NCBI RefSeq assembly: GCF_003086795.1
Contig: NZ_CP026003.1
Coordinates: 2,592,579-2,656,578, forward strand
Direction: 5' to 3'
Source of the DNA: Stenotrophomonas sp. SAU14A_NAIMI4_5
GTDB taxonomy: Bacteria > Pseudomonadota > Gammaproteobacteria > Xanthomonadales > Xanthomonadaceae
Length of the DNA: 64,000 nucleotides
In this document: positions 42,073 to 51,579 of the stretch, piece after piece
Layout of the letters: each line of letters opens with the position of its first letter
How positions within the stretch are numbered: the stretch's first letter is position 1
Translations under genes and position numbers: made by a program
The notes under the pieces: generated by a model
What the model was told of the DNA's origin: nothing
Seen by the model: the letters and a program-made list of their open reading frames with translations, nothing else
Databases searched by the model: none

Positions 42073-42693
42073 ATGGGGGCCGTCGTCGCGCTCGACCGTC
42101 TGCTGGACGGCCGCCAGCTGTGGCGTGGCCCGGCGCGCACCGGGCCCGCCAGCGACCACCTGGCCAGTGGCCACCCGGCGCTGGATGCCCGCCTGCCCGG
42201 CGGCGGCTGGCCGGCCAGCGGCCTGTGCGAGGTGCTGCAGGACGCCCCCGGGGTGGGGGAACTGGCCCTGGTCTGGCCGGCACTGGCCAGGCTGAGCCAG
42301 CGCGACCGGCCCATCGTGCTGGTCGCCCCGCCCTACCGTCCGCACGCCCCGGCCTGGGCCGCGGCCGGCCTCGACCTGGCCCAGCTGCAGATCATCCAGG
42401 CCGCGCCGAAGCAGGCCCTGTGGGCGGCCGAACAATGCCTGCGCTCGGCGGCCTGTGCCGCGGTGCTGTGCTGGCCACAGCCGCAGCAGGCCGATGACCG
42501 TTCGCTGCGCCGCCTGCAGGTCGCCGCTGACAGCGGCCAGTGCCTGGGCTTCGTGTTCCGCGACGTGCGCGCCGCACGCAATCCCTCCCCGGCCAGCCTG
42601 CGCCTGCAGCTCGACCACGGCCAGGTGCGGGTGCTGAAGTGCCGCGGCGGCCTGCCACCGGCGCAACCGCTGCCGCTGGCCATCGCCCACTGA
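42073..42693 (+). CDS. imuA: translesion synthesis accessory protein ImuA
   Basis: A 206-residue SulA/RecA-like protein. It has the ImuA pattern LASGHPALDARLPGGGWPASGLCEVLQDAPGVGE near residues 28-65, corresponding to the RecA-like core, but no true Walker A (no GKT/S). GGAGG precedes the ATG at 42073; a TTG at 42058 is less likely. It is the first gene of the cassette and is followed by imuB after 9 bases. With ImuB and DnaE2 it supports damage-induced mutagenesis. Confidence 0.9.
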   Translation: MGAVVALDRLLDGRQLWRGPARTGPASDHLASGHPALDARLPGGGWPASGLCEVLQDAPGVGELALVWPALARLSQRDRPIVLVAPPYRPHAPAWAAAGLDLAQLQIIQAAPKQALWAAEQCLRSAACAAVLCWPQPQQADDRSLRRLQVAADSGQCLGFVFRDVRAARNPSPASLRLQLDHGQVRVLKCRGGLPPAQPLPLAIAH

Positions 42694-42702
42694 GGCCGCG
42701 CC

Positions 42703-44112
42703 ATGCATTGGGCCTGCCTGTTGTTGCCGCAGCTGGCGCTGGACAGCGTGCTGCGCCTGCAGCCGGACCCGCAGCGGCCGCTGGTGCTGCTGCAGGGGCC
42801 GGCGCAGCGCCGCGTGCTGCGTGCGGTCAGCCCGGCGGCGCGCGCGGCCGGCCTGCGCCCGGGCATGCTGCTGTCGGCCGCGCAGGTGCTGGTGCAGGAC
42901 ATGCAGCTGCACGATTACGACCCCAGCGCCGAACAGCACACCCGCCAGCTGCTGGCCAGCTGGGCCTATGCGTACAGCTCGCAGGTCAGCCTCGATTTCC
43001 CGCATGCGCTGGTGCTGGAAATCGGCGCCAGCCGTGCCCTGTTCGGTGATTGGCTTAAGATCGAGAAACGCCTGCGCGATGGCCTGCACGAGCTGGGCTT
43101 CCGCCATCGCCTGGTGGCCGCGCCCACCCCACATGCCGCACGCGTGCTGGCCAACGTGCACGATGGCCTGGGCGTCGACATGCAGCAGCTGCCGGCGCTG
43201 CTCGCGCAGTTGCCCCTGTCGCGCTGCGGCCTGCCCGCCGAGGCGGTCACCGTGCTCGGCCGCTCCGGCCTGCGTACGCTGGGCGCCGCGCTCGACCTGC
43301 CGCGCGACAGCCTGGCCCGGCGCTTTGCCCCCGATGTGCTGCAGCAGCTGGATGCACTGCGCGGCCTGCCGGCGCCGCCATTGCGCTATTACCAGCCCCC
43401 GGACCGCTTCGATGCGCGCATCGAATTCGAGTACGAGATCGAATCCAGCCAGGCATTGCTGTTCCCGCTGCGCCGCCTGCTGCTGGACCTGGCCGCCTTC
43501 CTCTGTTCGCGCGATGGCGGCGTGCAGCGCTTCGACCTGTATTTCGAACACGACCTGCTGCCGGCCAGCGTGCTGACCATCGGCCTGCTGGCCCCCGAGC
43601 GCGATGCCGCGCTGCTGTTCGAGATCGCCCGCAACCGCATGGAAGCCTTCGCCCTGCCCGCCGGCAGCCGGGCACTGCGCCTGCAGGCCGAACACCTGCC
43701 GCCGTTCGTGCCGGCCGCGCGTGACCTGTTCGACACCCGCCCGGCGCAGGCGATGCCGTGGACCCAGCTGCGCGAGCGCCTGCGCGCACGCCTCGGCGAT
43801 GACGCCGTGCAGCCGCTGGCGGTGCAGGCCGACCATCGCCCCGAATGTGCCAGCGGCACCCAGCCGGCGGCCAAGCCCCCCGCGTACTGGCCGCTGCGCC
43901 CCGGCTGGCTGCTGGACACGCCGCAGCCGCTGCGTGACCCACGCCTGCGCATCGTCGCCGGGCCGGAGCGGATCGAATCGGGCTGGTGGGACCAGGCCGA
44001 CGCGCGCCGCGATTACTACGTGGTGGAAACCGCCCACGGCCAGCGCGGCTGGGCCTTCCGCCCGCGCAACGATCCGCATGCGCCGTGGATGCTGCACGGC
44101 TGGTTCGGTTGA
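42703..44112 (+). CDS. imuB: inactive Y-family polymerase ImuB
   Basis: A 469-residue Y-family polymerase-like protein. The catalytic acidic residues expected at the N-terminus and in the palm are absent; the N-terminus reads HWACLLLPQLALDSVLRL where active enzymes have an Asp-Met-Asp. Helix-hairpin-helix and little-finger regions follow, up to about residue 400. In the family it serves as a hub that binds the beta clamp and DnaE2. It overlaps neither neighbour but is spaced by only 9 and 6 bases. Confidence 0.92.
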   Translation: MHWACLLLPQLALDSVLRLQPDPQRPLVLLQGPAQRRVLRAVSPAARAAGLRPGMLLSAAQVLVQDMQLHDYDPSAEQHTRQLLASWAYAYSSQVSLDFPHALVLEIGASRALFGDWLKIEKRLRDGLHELGFRHRLVAAPTPHAARVLANVHDGLGVDMQQLPALLAQLPLSRCGLPAEAVTVLGRSGLRTLGAALDLPRDSLARRFAPDVLQQLDALRGLPAPPLRYYQPPDRFDARIEFEYEIESSQALLFPLRRLLLDLAAFLCSRDGGVQRFDLYFEHDLLPASVLTIGLLAPERDAALLFEIARNRMEAFALPAGSRALRLQAEHLPPFVPAARDLFDTRPAQAMPWTQLRERLRARLGDDAVQPLAVQADHRPECASGTQPAAKPPAYWPLRPGWLLDTPQPLRDPRLRIVAGPERIESGWWDQADARRDYYVVETAHGQRGWAFRPRNDPHAPWMLHGWFG

Positions 44113-44118
44113 ACCGCC

Positions 44119-47100
44119 ATGACCGCCACCTCCCCTGCCTATGCCGAACTGCACTGCCTGTCGGCCTTCAGTTTCCAGCGCGGCGCGTCCACCGCCGATG
44201 AACTGTTCGCGCGTGCCGCCGGCCAGGGCTACCGCGCCCTGGCGATCACCGATGAGTGCTCGCTGGCCGGCATCGTGCGTGCCTGGCAGGCAGCGAAGAC
44301 GCACGGCGTGGCGCTGGTCATCGGTGCCGAATTCCAGGTCGAGGACGGGCCGAAGATCGCCCTGCTGTGCACCGACCAGGAGGCCTATGCCAGCCTGTGC
44401 CAGCTGATCACCACCTGCCGGCGGCGCGCGGGCAAGGGCGAATACCGCTGCCTTCGCGAGGATCTGCACGGCCTGGCCGAGGGCCTGCTGTGCCTGTGGC
44501 TGGACCGCCAGCCCGATGCCAGCCACCTGCAGCTGCTGCGCAACGCCTTCAGCGACCGCCTGTGGCTGGCGGTGGAACTGCACCACGAACACGACGACGT
44601 GCGACGCCTGCAGCAGCTGCAGGCCTTCGGCGAGCGCCACGCATTGCCGCTGGTGGCCAGCGGTGACGTGCACATGCATGTGCGCCGCCGTCGCGCCCTG
44701 CAGGACACGCTGACCGCGATCCGCCACCGCTGCAGCGTGGCCGAAGCCGGTTGGCGGCTGTTTCCCAACGGCGAACGCCACCTGCGCCCGCGCAGCGCGC
44801 TCGCCCAGCTGTATCCGCCCGGGCTGCTGGCCGAGACCCTGCGCATTGCCGAGCGCTGCCACTTCACCCTGGACCAGCTGCAGTACACCTATCCACGCGA
44901 GCTGGTGCCCGACGGGCAGACGCCGGACAGCTGGCTGCGCGAACTGGTGGAAGAAGGCATTCCCGAGCGCTGGCCACGAGGCATCCAGCCGGCGCAGCGC
45001 GCGCAGATCGAACACGAGCTGGCGTTGATCGCCAAGAAGAACTACGCCTCCTACTTCCTCACCGTGCAGGACATCGTGCGCTTCGCGCGCAGCCAGCAGA
45101 TCCTCTGCCAGGGGCGTGGCTCGGCGGCCAATTCGGCGGTGTGCTTCGTGCTCGGCGTCACCGAGATCGACCCGGCGCGCAGCAACCTGCTGTTCGAGCG
45201 TTTCATTTCCGATGAGCGCGACGAGCCACCGGACATCGACATCGATTTCGAGCACGAGCGCCGCGAGGAAGTGCTGCAGTACGTGTTCAACCGCTATGGC
45301 CGCGAGCGCGCCGCGCTCACTGCCGTGGCGATCAGCTACCGCGGCCGCAGCGCGATCCGTGATGTCGCCCGCGCGCTCGGCCTGCCGATGGACCAGGTGA
45401 ATGAGCTGGGTGCGGCGATGGACCACTGGGGCGGCAACATCCCGCTGCCGGACACCCTGCGCGAACGCGGCTTCGATCCGGACACGCCGCTGATGCGGCG
45501 CCTGCTGTCACTCACCGAAGAGCTGATCGATTTCCCCCGCCACCTGTCGCAGCACCCGGGTGGTTTCGTGATTTCCGAACACCCGCTGTCCACCCTGGTA
45601 CCGGTGGAGAACGCTGCCATGGCCGGGCGCACCGTCATCCAGTGGGACAAGGACGACCTCGATGCCACCGGCCTGATGAAGGTCGACTGCCTGGCGCTGG
45701 GCATGCTCACCGCCATCCGCAAGTGCCTGGCCATGCTGCAGCAGCACGGCCTGCACGAAGGACGCATGGATGCGATTCCAGACGAGGATGGCCCGACCTA
45801 CGACATGATCTGCGCCGCCGAAACCATCGGCGTGTTCCAGATCGAATCGCGCGCGCAGATGGCGATGCTGCCACGCATGCAGCCGCGCACCTTCTACGAC
45901 CTGGTGATCGAAGTGGCAATCGTGCGCCCGGGCCCGATCCAGGGCGACATGGTGCACCCCTACCTGGAGCGCCGGCGGATCCTGCGCGAACAGGGCCCCG
46001 AGGCACTGAACGATCCGGACAACCCGCTGTACCCACCGCAGCTGGAGCGCGTGTTCGCACGTACCCTGGGCGTGCCGCTGTTCCAGGAACAGGTGATGCA
46101 GCTGGCGGTGGATGCCGCCGGCTACAGCGCCGGCGAAGCCGATGCACTGCGTCGCTCGATGGCCGCGTGGAAGCGCCACGGCGGGCTGGAGCCACATCGC
46201 GAAAAGCTGTTGACCGGCATGCTCGACCGCGGCTACAGCCTGGAATTCGGCGAGCGCCTGTTCGAGCAGATCAAGGGCTTCGGCAGCTATGGCTTCCCCG
46301 AGAGCCATGCGGCCAGCTTCGCCCTGCTCACCTATGCCAGCTGCTGGCTGAAGTGCCACTACCCGGCCGCGTTCACCGCCAGCCTGATCAACAGCCAGCC
46401 GCTGGGTTTCTACAGCCCCGACCAGCTGCTGCAGGATGCGCGCCGTCATGGCATCACGGTATTGCCGGTGGACGTGCGCCACAGCGACTGGGATTGCACC
46501 CTGGATTTCAGCAAGGGCGCAGCGGCAATCCGGCTCGGCCTGCGCCTGATCGATGGCTGCAGCGAAACGGCAGTGCAGGCACTGATGCGCGAACGCGCGC
46601 GCCGCTCGTTCGACGATGTCGGCGATCTCTGCCAACGCACCGGGCTGGACCGGCGCCAGCAGGGCCTGCTGGCCGATGCCGGTGCGCTGCGTGGGCTCAG
46701 CGGCCACCGCCATCGCGCACGCTGGGATATTTCCGGCGTGGAAAACCGGCTGCCGCTGTTCGACCAGGCCCGCGCCACCACCGAGGCCCGCGTGGCCCTG
46801 CCGCTGCCCAGCGCGTGGGAGGACATGCAGGCCGATTACCGCAGCACCGGCACCACGCTCGGCCGCCATCCGATCAGTTTCCTGCGCGCGCAGTTGCGTA
46901 CCCGTGGCTGCCTCGACGCCGCACAACTGGCAGGCCACGGCCATGGACGCCGCGTGCGCATCGCCGGCCTGGTACGCATGCGCCAGCGCCCGCAGACCGC
47001 CAGCGGCGTCACCTTCCTCACCCTGGAAGACGAGACCGGCATGGTCAATGCCGTGGTCTGGCGGCACGTGGCCGACCGCCAGCACCGCGTACTGGTCGAT

Positions 47101-47229
47101 ACCCAGCTGATGCAGATCGACGGCCGCCTCGAACGCGTCGATGGTGTGCAGCATGTGATCGTGCAGCGCATGCTGTGCCTGGATGAACTGCTGCAGGGCC
47201 TGCGCAGCCACAGCCGCGATTTCCATTGA
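44119..47229 (+). CDS. dnaE2: error-prone DNA polymerase DnaE2
   Basis: A 1036-residue C-family polymerase. The PHP domain is at about residues 5-275 ([16 protein letters not shown] and [12 protein letters not shown]). The palm Asp residues are in [17 protein letters not shown] (near 375). A tandem helix-hairpin-helix region follows, and the OB domain lies near 930-1010 ([32 protein letters not shown]). It matches the DnaE2/ImuC group, not replicative DnaE (shorter, with no C-terminal tau-binding domain). It is the third gene of the imuA-imuB-dnaE2 cassette. Confidence 0.95.
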   Translation: MTATSPAYAELHCLSAFSFQRGASTADELFARAAGQGYRALAITDECSLAGIVRAWQAAKTHGVALVIGAEFQVEDGPKIALLCTDQEAYASLCQLITTCRRRAGKGEYRCLREDLHGLAEGLLCLWLDRQPDASHLQLLRNAFSDRLWLAVELHHEHDDVRRLQQLQAFGERHALPLVASGDVHMHVRRRRALQDTLTAIRHRCSVAEAGWRLFPNGERHLRPRSALAQLYPPGLLAETLRIAERCHFTLDQLQYTYPRELVPDGQTPDSWLRELVEEGIPERWPRGIQPAQRAQIEHELALIAKKNYASYFLTVQDIVRFARSQQILCQGRGSAANSAVCFVLGVTEIDPARSNLLFERFISDERDEPPDIDIDFEHERREEVLQYVFNRYGRERAALTAVAISYRGRSAIRDVARALGLPMDQVNELGAAMDHWGGNIPLPDTLRERGFDPDTPLMRRLLSLTEELIDFPRHLSQHPGGFVISEHPLSTLVPVENAAMAGRTVIQWDKDDLDATGLMKVDCLALGMLTAIRKCLAMLQQHGLHEGRMDAIPDEDGPTYDMICAAETIGVFQIESRAQMAMLPRMQPRTFYDLVIEVAIVRPGPIQGDMVHPYLERRRILREQGPEALNDPDNPLYPPQLERVFARTLGVPLFQEQVMQLAVDAAGYSAGEADALRRSMAAWKRHGGLEPHREKLLTGMLDRGYSLEFGERLFEQIKGFGSYGFPESHAASFALLTYASCWLKCHYPAAFTASLINSQPLGFYSPDQLLQDARRHGITVLPVDVRHSDWDCTLDFSKGAAAIRLGLRLIDGCSETAVQALMRERARRSFDDVGDLCQRTGLDRRQQGLLADAGALRGLSGHRHRARWDISGVENRLPLFDQARATTEARVALPLPSAWEDMQADYRSTGTTLGRHPISFLRAQLRTRGCLDAAQLAGHGHGRRVRIAGLVRMRQRPQTASGVTFLTLEDETGMVNAVVWRHVADRQHRVLVDTQLMQIDGRLERVDGVQHVIVQRMLCLDELLQGLRSHSRDFH

Positions 47230-47294
47230 CCGCGCGGCCCTACCCATCCGCTTTTGCATCCGCTATCGTCGGCACATCCAAGGAAGGACGAACG

Positions 47295-47801
47295 ATGGCC
47301 CGCGCACTGATGCTGACCACCCTGGGGGTGTCGACCCTCGCCCTGCTCGTTTCCGGCTGGACCGCCTGGAACCTGCACCACAGCCAGTCACCGCAACGGG
47401 TGATCGAAGCCCGCGGCCTGGTCATCCACGATGACAAGGGCCAGGCCCGCGTCATCCTCGGCGCCCCCGTGCCCGATCCGCTCAGCAAGGGCAAACCGCA
47501 GGGCCCGCGTGCCACCGCACTCTCAGGCATGATCCTGCTCGGCCCCGATGGCTCCGAACGCGGCGGCTACGGCACCAGCGACCGCGGTGGCGAAGCCCTG
47601 CTGACCCTGGACGATGCCAGCGGCACCACCGAAGTATTCAAGGTCGTGGCCAACCCTGATCGCGGCGCGAGCCTGATGGTGCGGCACCAGAACAACACCG
47701 GCGCCATGCTCACCTCATGGCAGGGCAAGCCGGAACTGGTGTTCCTGGATGACACCGGCCAGACCTACTACGTGCGACCCGGCGCCAACGCCGCGCCCTG
47801 A
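47295..47801 (+). CDS. membrane-anchored hypothetical protein
   Basis: A 168-residue protein with an N-terminal hydrophobic segment (residues about 4-27) that is followed by no obvious cleavage site, so it is probably an anchor. The soluble part is made of beta-repeat-like units with a D(D/E)xGxxRxxLG pattern (IHDDKGQARVILGAP, then LLGPDGSERGGYGTS). AAGGAAGG precedes the ATG. It is downstream of dnaE2 by 65 bases but is probably not part of that cassette. Function unknown. Confidence 0.7.
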   Translation: MARALMLTTLGVSTLALLVSGWTAWNLHHSQSPQRVIEARGLVIHDDKGQARVILGAPVPDPLSKGKPQGPRATALSGMILLGPDGSERGGYGTSDRGGEALLTLDDASGTTEVFKVVANPDRGASLMVRHQNNTGAMLTSWQGKPELVFLDDTGQTYYVRPGANAAP

Positions 47802-47813
47802 GCGCCCGCCCTT

Positions 47814-47871
47814 GTAGAGTCGAGCTTGCTCGACTATGTGGCGAACGGCAGTCGAGCAAGCTCGACGCTAC
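47814..47871. repeat. SMAG/REP inverted pair
   Basis: GTAGAGTCGAGCTTGCTCGAC and the facing GTCGAGCAAGCTCGACGCTAC. It lies between convergent genes and its right edge meets the mocR stop codon. Confidence 0.85.
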
Positions 47872-49154
47872 CCACCGCACACCGCCAGCAGATCATCGGC
47901 CAGCCTGCGCAGCTCGGCCGCCCCCAGCGCCGCACAGGTAATGCGCAGCCCATGCGCCGGCGCCGCCACCGCAAACACCTCACCACCACGCACATGCCAG
48001 CCGCGTGCCGCCAGCGCCAGTACCTGCGCGTGGCTGTCACCCGACAGCGGCAGCCACAGGTTCAAGCCCTCCATCGGCAGCGGCGTCTGCAGCCCGCGCG
48101 CGCGCAGCAGTTCCTGCAATGACTGCAGGCGCTGCTGGTAACGCTCGCCCGCTGCGGTGATCTTTGCCCGTTGCGGCGCCGACTCCAGCACCGCGCTGGC
48201 CGCATCCTGCAGCAGGTGGCTGACCCAGCCGGTGCCGGCCGCCAGACGCAGGCGCAGCACGCTGGCAGTGGCAGCATCGCAGCCCAGCCACGCCAGCCGC
48301 AGGTCCGGCCCCAGCGCCTTGGACAGCGACCGCAGCAGCGCCCAGCGCCGGCCATCGTCCGGCAGCACTGAATGGTAGGGCTGCTGCGAAAGCAGCGCGT
48401 AGTGATCGTCGATCAACACGGCCACCTGCGGGTAACCGGCCAGCAACTGCCGCAGCGCCCGCGCCCGCTTCGCATCCAGGCTGGCGCCGGTGGGGTTGTG
48501 CGCGCGCGGGGTCAGCAGCACCGCCCGCGCACCGGCCTCCAGCGCTGCACGCAGCGCCTCCACCCGCATGCCGTGCGCATCCACCGCCACCGGCAGCACC
48601 GCGTGCCCGCCCGCGGCCAGCACGTTGAGGCTGCCGAGGAAGCACGGATCCTCGATCGCGATGCGGTCACCCGGCAGCAGCCACGCCGCCAGCAGGCGCT
48701 CGATGCCATCGACTGCCCCATGAGTCAGCTCCAGCGCATAGCCGGCCGGGCAATGCGGGTCCAGCGAGGCGCGCGCCAGCCGCTGCATGCGCACATCCAC
48801 CGTCTCCGCCCCGTACAGCCGCGGGGCCGCGGCCTGAACGCGCAGCGTGGGAAGAAGCCGCGGATCCGGGTTGCCCCCGGCCAGGTCGTGCAGGGCCAGG
48901 CCCGGTGCGCTGCCTTCGCGGGCCATGGCCTGTACCGGCCCACGCACCACCGTGCCACGGCGGCCGCCGGTGCTGGCCAGGCCGGCACCGTCCAGGCGCT
49001 TGTAGGCGGCCGCCACGGTATTCCGGTTCACCCCCAGCTGCTCGGCCAGCTCCCGCACCGGCGGCAGCACGCTGCCCGCGGCCAACTGGCCGTTGCCAAT
49101 GCCCTCACGGATGCTGTCGAAAATGGCCTCGGCACTACGCCCGGTGATTTTCAT
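47868..49154 (-). CDS. MocR-type PLP-dependent regulator (PtsJ-like)
   Basis: A 428-residue GntR-aminotransferase fusion. Residues about 5-75 form the winged helix-turn-helix (LPPVRELAEQLGVNRNTVAAAYKRLD). Residues about 85-425 form a fold-type I aminotransferase domain with the PLP-binding Lys in SLSKALGPDLRLAW. The sequence around this Lys is close to PtsJ of Salmonella, which controls a pyridoxal kinase. It is divergent from a YggS gene. Two 13-bp direct repeats 22 bp apart stand just before its start, the typical MocR operator. Confidence 0.88.
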   Translation of the reverse strand: MKITGRSAEAIFDSIREGIGNGQLAAGSVLPPVRELAEQLGVNRNTVAAAYKRLDGAGLASTGGRRGTVVRGPVQAMAREGSAPGLALHDLAGGNPDPRLLPTLRVQAAAPRLYGAETVDVRMQRLARASLDPHCPAGYALELTHGAVDGIERLLAAWLLPGDRIAIEDPCFLGSLNVLAAGGHAVLPVAVDAHGMRVEALRAALEAGARAVLLTPRAHNPTGASLDAKRARALRQLLAGYPQVAVLIDDHYALLSQQPYHSVLPDDGRRWALLRSLSKALGPDLRLAWLGCDAATASVLRLRLAAGTGWVSHLLQDAASAVLESAPQRAKITAAGERYQQRLQSLQELLRARGLQTPLPMEGLNLWLPLSGDSHAQVLALAARGWHVRGGEVFAVAAPAHGLRITCAALGAAELRRLADDLLAVCGG

Positions 49155-49155
49155 T

Positions 49156-49190
49156 TTGTCCTATGCCAAACTGAGCCTTGTCCTGTGCCA
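49156..49190. promoter_or_regulatory. MocR operator: two direct repeats
   Basis: TTGTCCTATGCCA (49156-49168) and TTGTCCTGTGCCA (49178-49190) differ at one base and are spaced 22 bp apart, two helical turns. They lie in the 75-base gap between the divergent mocR and yggS genes. Direct repeats at this spacing are the usual binding sites of MocR-type dimers. Confidence 0.8.
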
Positions 49191-49229
49191 GTGTATCCCA
49201 CCCTGGCCACCCCGCACCGGAGGTCCCCC

Positions 49230-50003
49230 ATGCCCCTAGCCGCCGCCGACTGGCCCGTCGCCCAGTCCGTCGAACAGATCGCTGCCAACCTGGTCACCGT
49301 GCGCCAGCGCATCGCCGCTGCCTGCATGCGCGCCGGTCGCGATCCGGCCAGCGTGCGCCTGCTGCCGGTCAGCAAGACCGTCGACGAAGCGCGCATCCGC
49401 ATGGCCGTGGCCGCCGGTTGCCACGAGCTGGGCGAGAACAAGGTGCAGGAAGCCCAGCGCAAGGCCGAAGCCATGGCCGACCTCGGCGTGCACTGGTCGG
49501 TCATCGGCCACCTGCAGACCAACAAGGCCCGCCATGTCGCCCGCTTCGCCAGCGAATTCCAGGCCCTGGACAGCCTGCGCGTGGCCGAGGCGCTGCAGCA
49601 GCGGCTGCAGCTGGAGGACCGTACGCTGGACGTGTTCGTGCAGGTCAACACCTCGGCCGAACCCAGCAAGTACGGCCTGGAACCGGACGCCGTCGCGGCC
49701 TTCGTGCAGCAGCTGCCCGCCTTCGACCGCCTGCGCGTGCGCGGGCTGATGACCCTGGCGATCTTCACCACCGACGTCGAACGCGTGCGCGCCTGCTTCG
49801 TGCGCCTGCGCAAACTGCGCGACCAGCTGCAGCACAGCGCACCGGCGGGCATCGACCTGTCAGAACTGTCGATGGGCATGTCCGGTGATTTCGAGATCGC
49901 CATCGAGGAAGGCGCCACCGTGGTGCGTGTCGGCCAGGCGATCTTCGGCGCGCGCGCGACGCCGGACAGCTTCTACTGGCCCAGCGCAGGGGAACCCGCA
50001 TGA
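49230..50003 (+). CDS. PLP homeostasis protein YggS/PLPBP
   Basis: A 257-residue fold-type III TIM-barrel protein. The PLP-binding Lys is in LPVSKTV near residue 50. Other family segments are GENKVQEAQRK, WSVIGHLQTNKAR, LDVFVQVNTSAEPSKYGL, and LSMGMSGDFEIAIEEGATVVRVGQAIFG. YggS binds PLP without a known catalytic activity and keeps the free PLP pool balanced. GGAGG precedes the ATG. It overlaps the glutamine amidotransferase gene by ATGA, and a MocR regulator is divergent. Confidence 0.95.
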   Translation: MPLAAADWPVAQSVEQIAANLVTVRQRIAAACMRAGRDPASVRLLPVSKTVDEARIRMAVAAGCHELGENKVQEAQRKAEAMADLGVHWSVIGHLQTNKARHVARFASEFQALDSLRVAEALQQRLQLEDRTLDVFVQVNTSAEPSKYGLEPDAVAAFVQQLPAFDRLRVRGLMTLAIFTTDVERVRACFVRLRKLRDQLQHSAPAGIDLSELSMGMSGDFEIAIEEGATVVRVGQAIFGARATPDSFYWPSAGEPA

Positions 50004-50713
50004 CCACCGCTGCCGGCAAGCATGCCGTGGTGCTGCAGCACGTTGCCTTCGAAGACCTGGGCACGCTGCAGCCGCTGCTGCTCGCGCAGGGCTGGAGCCT
50101 GCAGGTCCTGCAGGCCGGCGTCGATCCGCTGGAGCCCGCCGAAGCGGCCGACCTGCTGGTGGTGCTCGGCGGCCCGATCAGCGTCAATGACACAGCGCTC
50201 TATCCGTTCCTGGCCGACAGCATCGCCCTGCTGCAACACCGCCTGCGGCAGCAGCGGCCGACGCTGGGCATCTGCCTGGGCGCGCAGCTGATGGCGCGCG
50301 CCCTGGGCGCCACGGTCGCGGCCAGTGGCGGCAAGGAAATCGGCTTCGCGCCGCTGCTGCTCACCGAAGACGGCCAGCACTCGCCGTTGCAGGCCCTGCA
50401 GGGCATCCCGGTGCTGCACTGGCATGGCGAAGCCTTCGAACTGCCCAACGGTGCGCAGCGCCTGGCCAGCACGCCGGCCTGCCGCCACCAGGCCTTTGCC
50501 ATCGGCCAGCATGCCCTCGCGCTGCAATGCCATCCGGAACTGGATGCACACCAGTTCGAGCGCTGGCTGATCGGCCATACCCTCGAACTGGCCCAGGCCG
50601 GCATCGATCCCAACGACCTGCGCGCGCAGGCCCGCCGCTATGGTGCGCCGCTGGCCGCTGCAGCCAACGCCATGTTCGCGCAGTGGCTGCAGCACCTGCC
50701 GGAGAACCCCTGA
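50000..50713 (+). CDS. class I glutamine amidotransferase domain protein
   Basis: A 237-residue free-standing class I amidotransferase, similar to the GuaA N-domain group. The nucleophile Cys is in TLGICLGAQLMA near residue 95, and the His and Glu are in LQCHPELD near residue 175. There is no fused synthetase. Possible roles include a gamma-glutamyl hydrolase or an amidotransferase that gives ammonia to an unknown acceptor. It is coupled to yggS by overlap and to the next small gene by a one-base TGATG overlap. Confidence 0.85.
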   Translation: MTTAAGKHAVVLQHVAFEDLGTLQPLLLAQGWSLQVLQAGVDPLEPAEAADLLVVLGGPISVNDTALYPFLADSIALLQHRLRQQRPTLGICLGAQLMARALGATVAASGGKEIGFAPLLLTEDGQHSPLQALQGIPVLHWHGEAFELPNGAQRLASTPACRHQAFAIGQHALALQCHPELDAHQFERWLIGHTLELAQAGIDPNDLRAQARRYGAPLAAAANAMFAQWLQHLPENP

Positions 50714-50937
50714 TGCATTACCGCCTGACCATCCATCGCCACGGCCAGTACTGGGGCCAGTTCGACTGCGAGGGCCCGGGAGCCCTGCAGCATCTGGACG
50801 CCCTCGCCGCGCGCCTGCCCGTCGAACACGGCTTCCAGCTGCAGCGCCTGAAGGGCGTGGGCGAGGAACGCATCCTCTCCAGCGGCGCCGACGGCCTGCG
50901 CGTGCTGGCGGCGCAGATCCAGTACAAGCCCCTCTGA
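50713..50937 (+). CDS. small conserved protein coupled to the YggS operon
   Basis: A 74-residue protein of mixed alpha/beta appearance (MHYRLTIHRHGQYWGQFDCE at the N-terminus, IQYKPL at the C-terminus). It has no signal peptide and no known motif. Its ATG overlaps the amidotransferase stop by one base, which argues strongly that it is a translated gene. Third gene of yggS-amidotransferase-small gene; a hairpin follows. Confidence 0.65.
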   Translation: MHYRLTIHRHGQYWGQFDCEGPGALQHLDALAARLPVEHGFQLQRLKGVGEERILSSGADGLRVLAAQIQYKPL

Positions 50938-50949
50938 AAACCGGCAAGC

Positions 50950-50971
50950 GGGGCCGCTGAGGGGCGGCCCC
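50950..50971 (+). terminator. hairpin ending the YggS operon
   Basis: The stem GGGGCCGC / GCGGCCCC around TGAGGG begins 12 bases after the small gene. No T-run follows, so this is a weak or assisted terminator. Confidence 0.5.
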
Positions 50972-50982
50972 GAGGCTGTCAT

Positions 50983-50997
50983 TGATGCAAATGATTC
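50983..50997. promoter_or_regulatory. Fur-like box upstream of the ECF sigma gene
   Basis: TGATGCAAATGATTC matches most positions of the 7-1-7 Fur consensus, and GCAAATGATTCTC is the common half of natural Fur boxes. It lies 72 bases upstream of the sigma factor start in the promoter region, which fits iron control of the heme operon. Confidence 0.55.
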
Positions 50998-51069
50998 TCC
51001 TTTACTGTAAGGTGCAGCCGCTGCCCTTGCCGCCGCGGGCTGTTCCTCCACCCTGCCCCCGCCCGCCTT

Positions 51070-51579
51070 GTGTCCACGCCTGTCGAACAGACGGATGTCG
51101 CGCATCTGTGCGCAGCCCATTACCGGCCGCTGCATGCCCACGTCCGCCGCAAACTCCCACAACGCAGCGACGCCGATGACGTCGTCCAGGAAACCTGGCT
51201 GCGCGTCGTCAAGGTCGCGGCCAGCGGACTGCTGGGCAACGGTCGCGCCTATCTGTACCGCGTCGCCCACAACCTGATCGCCGACCACTACCGGCAGCGC
51301 GCGCGCCGCCGCGAGGACGTGCTGGACGATGCCCAGCTGCTGGCCATCGCCGACCCGGCGCCGCTGCCCGAACAACGTCTGCTCGACGCCGAACAGCTGC
51401 GCCATCTCGACGCGGTCATCGCCGCCCTGCCTGCACGTTCGCGCCAGGTGTTCCTGCTGGCGCGGGTGGAACAGAGAGGGCTGGCCGAGATCGGCCGCCT
51501 GCTCGGCATCACCCGGCAGACCGCGCACGGCCACCTGCTGCGTGCACTGGTCGCCGTGCAGCAGGTACCGCAGGCGTGA
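51070..51579 (+). CDS. ECF sigma factor, FecI/HasI-like
   Basis: A 169-residue group IV sigma factor. Region 2 is at residues about 15-75 (DADDVVQETWLRVVKV, RAYLYRVAHNLIADHYRQ). Region 4 is at about 105-160 (LPARSRQVFLLARVEQRGLAEIGRLLGITRQTAHGHLLRAL). The start codon is GTG at 51070. It overlaps fecR by GTGA. A Fur-like site lies upstream. By the FecI/HasI model it would be released by the receptor/anti-sigma pair when the iron source binds, and would transcribe the receptor operon. Confidence 0.9.
   Translation: MSTPVEQTDVAHLCAAHYRPLHAHVRRKLPQRSDADDVVQETWLRVVKVAASGLLGNGRAYLYRVAHNLIADHYRQRARRREDVLDDAQLLAIADPAPLPEQRLLDAEQLRHLDAVIAALPARSRQVFLLARVEQRGLAEIGRLLGITRQTAHGHLLRALVAVQQVPQA

Noticed and set aside
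41941..45426. Very long minus-strand reading frame antisense to imuA-imuB-dnaE2
   Set aside because: It is a mirror of high-GC codon use. The plus strand encodes three complete, recognisable proteins with good start sites.
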